In this document: positions 5,726 through 10,082 of the stretch, piece by piece
Layout of the letters: each line of letters begins with the position of its first letter
Numbering within the stretch: position 1 is the stretch's first letter
DNA from: Planctomycetia bacterium
GTDB taxonomy: Bacteria > Planctomycetota > Phycisphaerae > Phycisphaerales > SM1A02
Assembly (NCBI GenBank): GCA_009936695.1
Contig: JAACEA010000589.1
Location: 1-10,082, forward strand
DNA: 10,082 nucleotides
Direction: 5' to 3'
The notes under the pieces: model-generated
Databases searched by the model: none
Seen by the model: only the letters and a program-made list of their open reading frames with translations
What the model was told of the DNA's origin: nothing
Translations under genes and position numbers: made by a program

Positions 5726-6871
5726 ATGAGCACCGCCACCGAGAAGCAGTTCGACCAGGGTCTCGTCAACACCATCGCGGCCGAGACGCAGATGTCCTTC
5801 ATCGACGGCGAAAAGGGGATCCTCGAGTACGTCGGCGTCGACATCGACTCCCTCGCCCGGAACTCCACCTTCGAGGAGTCGACCTACCTGCTCTGGAACG
5901 GACGCCTCCCGAACGCTGCGGAGCTCGCCGCCTTCGAGCAGCAGCTTCGGGCGGAATACGAGCTCCCCGCCGGGGTCCTCGACATGATCCGCGCGGTTCC
6001 GGCCGACGCCTCGCCGATGCACACCGTGCAGACCCTCGTCTCCAGCCTCTCGCTCTTCGACGCCGAGGCCGACGACGACTCCCCCGAAGCCAACATTCGC
6101 AAGGCGATCCGGCTCGTCGCGAAGACGCCGACCCTCATCGCGGCGTTCGATCGGCACCGCAAGGGCAAGGACATCGTCGCCCCCGATGCGAATCGTTCGA
6201 TCGCGAGCAACTTCCTCTGGATGCTTCGCGGCGAGGAGCCGACCGAGACCATGGTCCGCGCCCTCGACGTCTGCCTCGTGCTGCACGCCGACCACGGCTT
6301 CAACGCCTCGACCTTCACCTCGCTGGTCGTGATCTCGACGCTCAGTGATCTCTACTCCGCGTGCTCCGCGGCCGTCGGCGCCCTTCGCGGGCCGCTCCAC
6401 GGTGGTGCGAACGAAGGCGTGATGGTGATGCTCAACGAGATCGGCGACATGTCGAAGGTCGACGAGTTCATGAAGGGCAAGCTCGAGCGCAAGGAGAAGA
6501 TCATGGGCTTCGGGCATCGCGTCTACAAGGCGTACGATCCGCGGGCCACGTATCTCAAGACCTTCGCCGAGGGACTCGCCCGGGACACCGGCAACCTCCC
6601 GCTCTACGAGATGAGCAAGCGGATCGAGGAGATCATGCACGAGGCCGTCGCCGACAAGGGCATCTTCCCGAACGTCGACTTCTACTCCGCGACGACCTAC
6701 TGGTCGCTCGGCCTCGATCTGGATCTCTTCACGCCGATGTTCGCCCTCAGCCGAATGAGCGGCTGGACCGGCCACTGCATCGAGTACCTGAAGGACAACA
6801 AGCTCATCCGGCCCGGCGCCGCCTACGTGGGGCCGCACGAGGTTCCGTACGTCGCGCTCGGTGACCGCTGA
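5726..6871 (+). CDS. gltA: Citrate synthase (type II-short/Bacillus-like)
   Basis: This 381-residue enzyme condenses acetyl-CoA with oxaloacetate to citrate, entering the TCA cycle. The catalytic residues can be placed: the oxaloacetate-binding H190 in HADHGFNAST, H225 in GPLHGGANE, H264 in MGFGHRVYKAYDPRA, and D318 in FPNVDFYS. The length and the GPLHGGANE-to-GFGHRVYK spacing fit the shorter dimeric type of Bacillus and archaea rather than the NADH-regulated hexameric E. coli GltA. This same family includes 2-methylcitrate synthases. No prpB or prpD is nearby, so citrate synthase is preferred, but the substrate is not proven by sequence. GGAG at 5712-5715 lies 10 nt before the ATG. An ATG at 5719 is out of frame. 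It is a single-gene unit behind the promoter at 5511-5539 and stands convergent to the PhoX-like gene. Confidence 0.93.
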   Translation: MSTATEKQFDQGLVNTIAAETQMSFIDGEKGILEYVGVDIDSLARNSTFEESTYLLWNGRLPNAAELAAFEQQLRAEYELPAGVLDMIRAVPADASPMHTVQTLVSSLSLFDAEADDDSPEANIRKAIRLVAKTPTLIAAFDRHRKGKDIVAPDANRSIASNFLWMLRGEEPTETMVRALDVCLVLHADHGFNASTFTSLVVISTLSDLYSACSAAVGALRGPLHGGANEGVMVMLNEIGDMSKVDEFMKGKLERKEKIMGFGHRVYKAYDPRATYLKTFAEGLARDTGNLPLYEMSKRIEEIMHEAVADKGIFPNVDFYSATTYWSLGLDLDLFTPMFALSRMSGWTGHCIEYLKDNKLIRPGAAYVGPHEVPYVALGDR

Positions 6872-6903
6872 TCCCGCCCGACCCGCTGCGGTGGTGGCGG
6901 ATC
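6870..6903 (+). terminator. Stem after citrate synthase stop, weak terminator candidate
   Basis: GATCC(c)GCC starting inside the stop codon pairs with GGCGGATC (6896-6903), giving eight base pairs with one bulged C and a GC-rich loop. No T-run follows, so it does not meet the usual intrinsic terminator pattern. It may protect the 3' end or assist factor-dependent termination. Confidence 0.35.
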
Positions 6904-7054
6904 GGACGGTGAGGCATGACCCGCGAAGGTCACGCCGACGAAGGACGTCGGACGCCTCGTGAGCGCGTCGTTGATCGTGGTCCTCTGTTTCATCCTGGAT
7001 GCGGGCTCGCTCCTCTGAGTCGCCCGGACGCCGACGAGGATCGCGGTCCGGTGG
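6872..7054. other. Convergent intergenic region with tandem small hairpins
   Basis: This 183-base gap lies between the ends of citrate synthase and the PhoX-like gene. It holds TGACC/GGTCA (6917-6932, 6-nt loop) and CCGACG/CGTCGG (6935-6951, 5-nt loop) back to back, besides the stem at 6870-6903. None has a T-run. They probably form a shared 3'-end region for the two converging transcripts. I see no gene here. Confidence 0.4.
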
Positions 7055-8455
7055 TCAGGCCGGGGACCGCCAGGGACCGTCGATCGCGACGGTGATGCCC
7101 TGGTGCTGGATGTTGACGAAGAGCGTGTTTCCGTCGGGGCTGAAACAGGCGCCGGCCAGCTCGCTTCCGCTGAGCCGGTTCAGGGCGAAGCGGTCGACCT
7201 CGCCCTCGGGCGTCACTCGCACCAGTCCGTTTCCGGGCGGCCCGTCCTCGCACACGAAGACGTCGCCCCACGGGGCGATGGTGAGGTTGTCCGCGTTCTC
7301 GATCACGCCGCCTTCGGTCGCCTCGATCGACAACTCGAGCGTCCCCGGAGCCGCGTGTTCGCCCTCGAGGCCTTCGGCGGGCGAGGGTCGGTACTTCCAG
7401 ATCTGACCGATGCGGGCGACGCCACCGGTGGTGCAGGCGAAGAGGATCTCGTCCTGTCCGGTCCACATGCCTTCGCCCCGGGCGAATCGCGCGGCGCCGG
7501 CGTCGTGGCCCCTGAACCGGAGGTCGTCGTCGGGACTTTCGGGAAGATCGAGATCGATCCACTCGACGGGAAGGCCCTGGCCGGCGACGGCGATCGGGAC
7601 CTCGGTCGCGGGGTCGATCCAGTTGCGAAGATCGATCGAGGGGCGGCCTCGCACCACGAGGGCCTGAAGTCGTCCGCCTTCGGCGAGCCGTCCGGGATGA
7701 TCCGGAACGAAGCGGTAGAGCAGGCCGTCGTTCCGGTCCTCGGTGAGGTAGACGCATCGCCCGTCGGGCGCGACCGCGATCGCCTCGTGGTGAAATCGCC
7801 CCAGTCCTCGAAGCGGTCTCGGGGTGGCGAGTCCGATCTGATCCGTGGCGGGAACCTCGAAGCACCAGCCATGGTCCTTCGCGCAGGCCTCGTCCGCCTT
7901 CTGCGTCCACTCCTCGCAGGTGATCCAGCTGTTCCACGGTGTCGGTCCGCCCGCGCAGTTCCGTCCGGTCCCGGCCAGGCTCAGGAAGTGCTTTTCGACC
8001 GTTCCGGACCGCTGGTCGTAGACGATGGTGGTGGTTCCACCGAGGACCGGTCGATCGCCGCTGCCCTGGTCGAAGAACTTCGATCGGTCGACGAGCCCCA
8101 GTCGTTCGAGGTTCGGACCGAACGCGCCCCACCCGAGATCGGCGTCGACCCCGATCTCGTGGTTGCGGACGAGGATCGTCCGTCCCGGCCCGCCGTCGAA
8201 CGCCGCCATGCCGTCGTGTTCGTGGGGGACCAGCAGGCCGTCGTCCATCTCCTCGCCCCAGCGGGAGATGATGCGATACGAGAACCCGGTGGGCAGGTCG
8301 AGGATCCCGGCGGGGTCCTCCACCAGGTCGCCGTATCCGCGGGCGGCGTCGCCGAAGCCGAGGAGGTTCGCCGCGACCGCGTCCCGAAGTCCGAGGAAGC
8401 CGCCGGTGGTGGCGGCCGCCATGCGCAGGAAGGATCTTCGGTCCACGTCGTTCAT
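7055..8455 (-). CDS. Tat-exported PhoX/DUF839-family protein (putative phosphatase)
   Basis: This is a 466-residue protein beginning MNDVDRRSFLRMAAATTGG, a twin-arginine (Tat) signal with RRSFLR, a hydrophobic stretch and a likely cleavage after AVA (about residue 28). The mature part has PhoX/DUF839 landmarks in order: RNHEIGVDADLGWG (97-110), LGGTTTIVYD (138-147), GTGRNCAGGPTPWNSWITCEE (162-182), FHHEAIAVAPDG and YLTED (221-240), ENADNLTIAPWGDVFVCEDG (386-405) and a closing FSPDGNTLFVNIQHQG (438-453). PhoX enzymes are periplasmic Ca/Fe-dependent alkaline phosphatases that release phosphate from esters. C167 and E181/E182 fall where the family's metal-binding Cys/Glu region lies, but many DUF839 proteins have no shown phosphatase activity. 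An in-frame upstream ATG at 8614 would add 53 non-conserved residues ahead of the Tat signal and was rejected. It lies 85 bases downstream of the FG-GAP gene on the same strand. Confidence 0.85.
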   Translation of the reverse strand: MNDVDRRSFLRMAAATTGGFLGLRDAVAANLLGFGDAARGYGDLVEDPAGILDLPTGFSYRIISRWGEEMDDGLLVPHEHDGMAAFDGGPGRTILVRNHEIGVDADLGWGAFGPNLERLGLVDRSKFFDQGSGDRPVLGGTTTIVYDQRSGTVEKHFLSLAGTGRNCAGGPTPWNSWITCEEWTQKADEACAKDHGWCFEVPATDQIGLATPRPLRGLGRFHHEAIAVAPDGRCVYLTEDRNDGLLYRFVPDHPGRLAEGGRLQALVVRGRPSIDLRNWIDPATEVPIAVAGQGLPVEWIDLDLPESPDDDLRFRGHDAGAARFARGEGMWTGQDEILFACTTGGVARIGQIWKYRPSPAEGLEGEHAAPGTLELSIEATEGGVIENADNLTIAPWGDVFVCEDGPPGNGLVRVTPEGEVDRFALNRLSGSELAGACFSPDGNTLFVNIQHQGITVAIDGPWRSPA

Positions 8456-8505
8456 GCGGGAAGCATTTCCTCGCGGCGGGCTCGAATCAAGGCGCACGGC
8501 GCGAA

Positions 8506-8531
8506 GATCCGATGCGATTCGCGCTCGGATC
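8506..8531 (-). terminator. 26-base hairpin between FG-GAP gene and PhoX-like gene
   Basis: GATCCGA (8506-8512) and TCGGATC (8525-8531) are perfectly complementary, with an inner GCG/CGC pair set around ATT. The hairpin begins 10 nt after the FG-GAP gene stop in the minus direction. The bases that follow are GC-rich rather than T-rich, so it is either a non-canonical terminator, a 3'-end stabiliser that lowers PhoX-like expression relative to the upstream gene, or part of the PhoX-like leader. Confidence 0.4.
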
Positions 8532-8540
8532 CCCGAATTC

Positions 8541-10082
8541 TCATGGTTCCACGACCGACTGCGGATACACCAGGATCCGGTCGTGGGCGACGAGGACCAT
8601 GTCGTCGGCGCCATCGCCGGTCACGTCGGCCACCAGGACCTGCCGCGGCTCGAACTCCCGCGGCTCGCCGCCGCTGAACATCTTGGTCTCGAAGATCGTG
8701 AACCCGGTCATCGGGTGGAGCCGGCCCCGATCGCTGAAGCTCAGGATGTCCGCCATCTGCGTGCCCGCGTCGAGCGCGACCAGATCGATCCGTCCGTCGC
8801 CGTTGAGATCGCCGATCCCGACTTCGTGCGGGACCTTTCGATTGTCGTCCGGACGCCACGAACCGGTCTCCACCAGTCGAGGTCGATCGCCGTCGAGTCG
8901 AACCACCGCGAAGGCGTCGTTTCCGACGAGCAGCAGATCGTCCTCTTCGCTCGAACCACCGAAGCCGCCGCGTTCGATCCGGACCGGATCGATGCCGCGG
9001 ATCGCGATCTCGTCGGTCACCGCCCAGCCGCTGCCCGCCCGCTCGAAGACGAGCAACCGTCGACCCTCTCGATCGGCCGCGACGATTCGATCGCCGAGGA
9101 TGGCCACCGACACCAGCTTGGCGTCCCGATCGGCGTTGAGCTGCGAGACCACCGTCCAGCCCTTCTCGTCGTCGTAGCGAAGACCGCGGATGAAGTTGCG
9201 GTCGGCGACGAGGAGTTCCTCGGTGCCGTCGCCGTCGATGTCGAAGCGGCCGGTGTTCCCCGCGCCGGCGGCGCTGACCAGTCCGAACTGCGGCATGTCG
9301 TCCTTCTCGACCAGCGTGAATCCGTCGTCGCCCGCTCGAAGCATCATCATCGGCTTGTCGGCGGTGAACACCAGCAGGTCGATGCGCCCGTCCTGGTCGG
9401 CGTCGACGTCGAGGACGGTGTCGGGCCCACGGGTGGCGCGACCGAGTTCGATGACCTCGGTCTCCCCGCCGTCGAGGGCGAGGAGGTCCAGGGAGAACCG
9501 CTTGTCCTTGGAGGCGATCACCGCGAGGGCGGGACCATCCTCGAGGTCGACCAGCTTCATCGCCACGGGGACGTCGCCCGCGGGAAGACGAAGGGCTTCC
9601 GGGAAGCCGATGCCGTCGGGGCCGACGGATGCCCGACCGACCACGCCCTCCTCCTCGCTCAGCACGAAGACCTCCGCGATGCCGTCACCGTCGATGTCGC
9701 CGGCCTCGACCGCATCCGGGGCGGCGAAGCTGGGGGAGGTCCGGCTGCCGCCGAGGCCGCGGCCCGGGATCTGCATCCAGGTCGCGATCGCGTTCTCCGC
9801 CCGATCGGTGGCGAGGACGTCGAGCAGATCGTCGCCGTCGAGATCGGCGACGACCACGTCCCGCTTGCGTTCACCCGGATCGGTGAATCCGTGGACTTCG
9901 AAGGACGGCTCCCCACCCTCCTCGTCGTCCACGCGGAATTCGTGCACCACGAGTCGCTTGGTCGGTCGTTCGATCACCGCGAGCTGGGCGGTGTCCCGCC
10001 CGGGCAGGATCACCCCGTCAGCCTCCGCGATCGGGGGCATCTCGAATCGAAGCTGGGGGCCGAAGTCCTTTTCCGCGTCGAC
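8541..10082 (-). CDS. FG-GAP/VCBS repeat protein, 5' end beyond right edge
   Basis: At least 513 residues are visible, open to the right edge. The methionine at 10040 is internal to an open frame (14 codons continue upstream), so the true start is outside. The protein consists of beta-propeller-like FG-GAP repeats with calcium-loop motifs. Counting from that Met: DLDGDDLLDV (66), DIDGDGIAEV (115), DVDADQDGRIDL (211), DIDGDGTEEL (267), DLNGDGRIDL (411) and DVTGDGADDM (472), with degenerate blades between. Such propellers bind Ca and act in secreted or surface proteins, often in adhesion or carbohydrate contexts. The repeats suggest an extracellular or periplasmic location, but the signal peptide, if any, is off the edge. 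No catalytic domain is seen in this part. The C terminus ends with a propeller strand (RILVYPQSVVEP) and no sorting signal. Confidence 0.88.
   Translation of the reverse strand, partial: VDAEKDFGPQLRFEMPPIAEADGVILPGRDTAQLAVIERPTKRLVVHEFRVDDEEGGEPSFEVHGFTDPGERKRDVVVADLDGDDLLDVLATDRAENAIATWMQIPGRGLGGSRTSPSFAAPDAVEAGDIDGDGIAEVFVLSEEEGVVGRASVGPDGIGFPEALRLPAGDVPVAMKLVDLEDGPALAVIASKDKRFSLDLLALDGGETEVIELGRATRGPDTVLDVDADQDGRIDLLVFTADKPMMMLRAGDDGFTLVEKDDMPQFGLVSAAGAGNTGRFDIDGDGTEELLVADRNFIRGLRYDDEKGWTVVSQLNADRDAKLVSVAILGDRIVAADREGRRLLVFERAGSGWAVTDEIAIRGIDPVRIERGGFGGSSEEDDLLLVGNDAFAVVRLDGDRPRLVETGSWRPDDNRKVPHEVGIGDLNGDGRIDLVALDAGTQMADILSFSDRGRLHPMTGFTIFETKMFSGGEPREFEPRQVLVADVTGDGADDMVLVAHDRILVYPQSVVEP

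Noticed and set aside
4635..5729. 364-codon open frame on the plus strand
   Set aside because: It is antisense to the rhomboid gene, rich in Glu/Arg with no domain or membrane segments, and ends inside the citrate synthase start.
5699..6838. 379-codon open frame on the minus strand
   Set aside because: It is antisense to the citrate synthase gene, whose catalytic residues are all intact.
6870..6951. Strong intrinsic terminators after citrate synthase
   Set aside because: Several small stems exist but none is followed by a T-run, so only weak terminator or 3'-end structure calls are justified.
7103..8677. 524-codon open frame on the plus strand
   Set aside because: It is longer than the true gene but exactly antisense to the PhoX-like protein, which has a Tat signal and family motifs. 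Length alone is not evidence at this GC content.
1..10082. CRISPR array, tRNA, IS element, phage or defence genes
   Set aside because: I found no regularly spaced direct repeats, no tRNA-like cloverleaf, no transposase motif and no flanking inverted repeats. The only sizeable direct repeat is the hpnH tail pair.

Overview
This is a GC-rich, gene-dense bacterial chromosome segment with eight recognisable genes and one gene remnant. No rRNA or other taxonomic marker is present. The hopanoid gene, the Tat-exported PhoX-family protein, the FG-GAP repeat protein and the strong third-position G/C bias would fit an environmental Planctomycetota (Phycisphaerae-like) or Myxococcota-type genome. That placement is inference only.

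Layout: (1) 1-314, minus strand, the N-terminal part of an ECF-type sigma factor running off the left edge. (2) 315-656, a divergent intergenic region with three short dyads. (3) 657-2275, plus strand, a hopanoid unit: hpnH (adenosylhopane synthase, radical SAM) overlaps an NTF2/SnoaL-like gene by GTGA, and is followed by a second, orphan copy of the last ~23 codons of hpnH. (4) 2338-3588, plus strand, an RdgC-like recombination-associated protein. (5) 3616-5465, minus strand, a rhomboid intramembrane protease with a long cytosolic helical tail, whose TGATG stop/start overlap couples it to trpF. (6) 5466-5725, a divergent regulatory region with a good sigma-70-like promoter and a structured leader for citrate synthase. 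(7) 5726-6871, plus strand, citrate synthase. (8) 6872-7054, a convergent intergenic region with small hairpins. (9) 7055-10082, minus strand, an FG-GAP repeat protein (5' end beyond the right edge), a 26-base hairpin, then a Tat-exported PhoX/DUF839-family protein.

Most of the window is ordinary housekeeping and envelope metabolism: tryptophan synthesis, the TCA cycle entry enzyme, hopanoid lipid side-chain extension, and probable surface or periplasmic proteins. I see no CRISPR array, phage, transposase, tRNA or defence island. The most unusual item is the duplicated hpnH tail. It lies in the same frame as, and just after the stop codon of, the NTF2-like gene. Its differences from the hpnH copy are mostly synonymous, so both copies were probably translated while they diverged.
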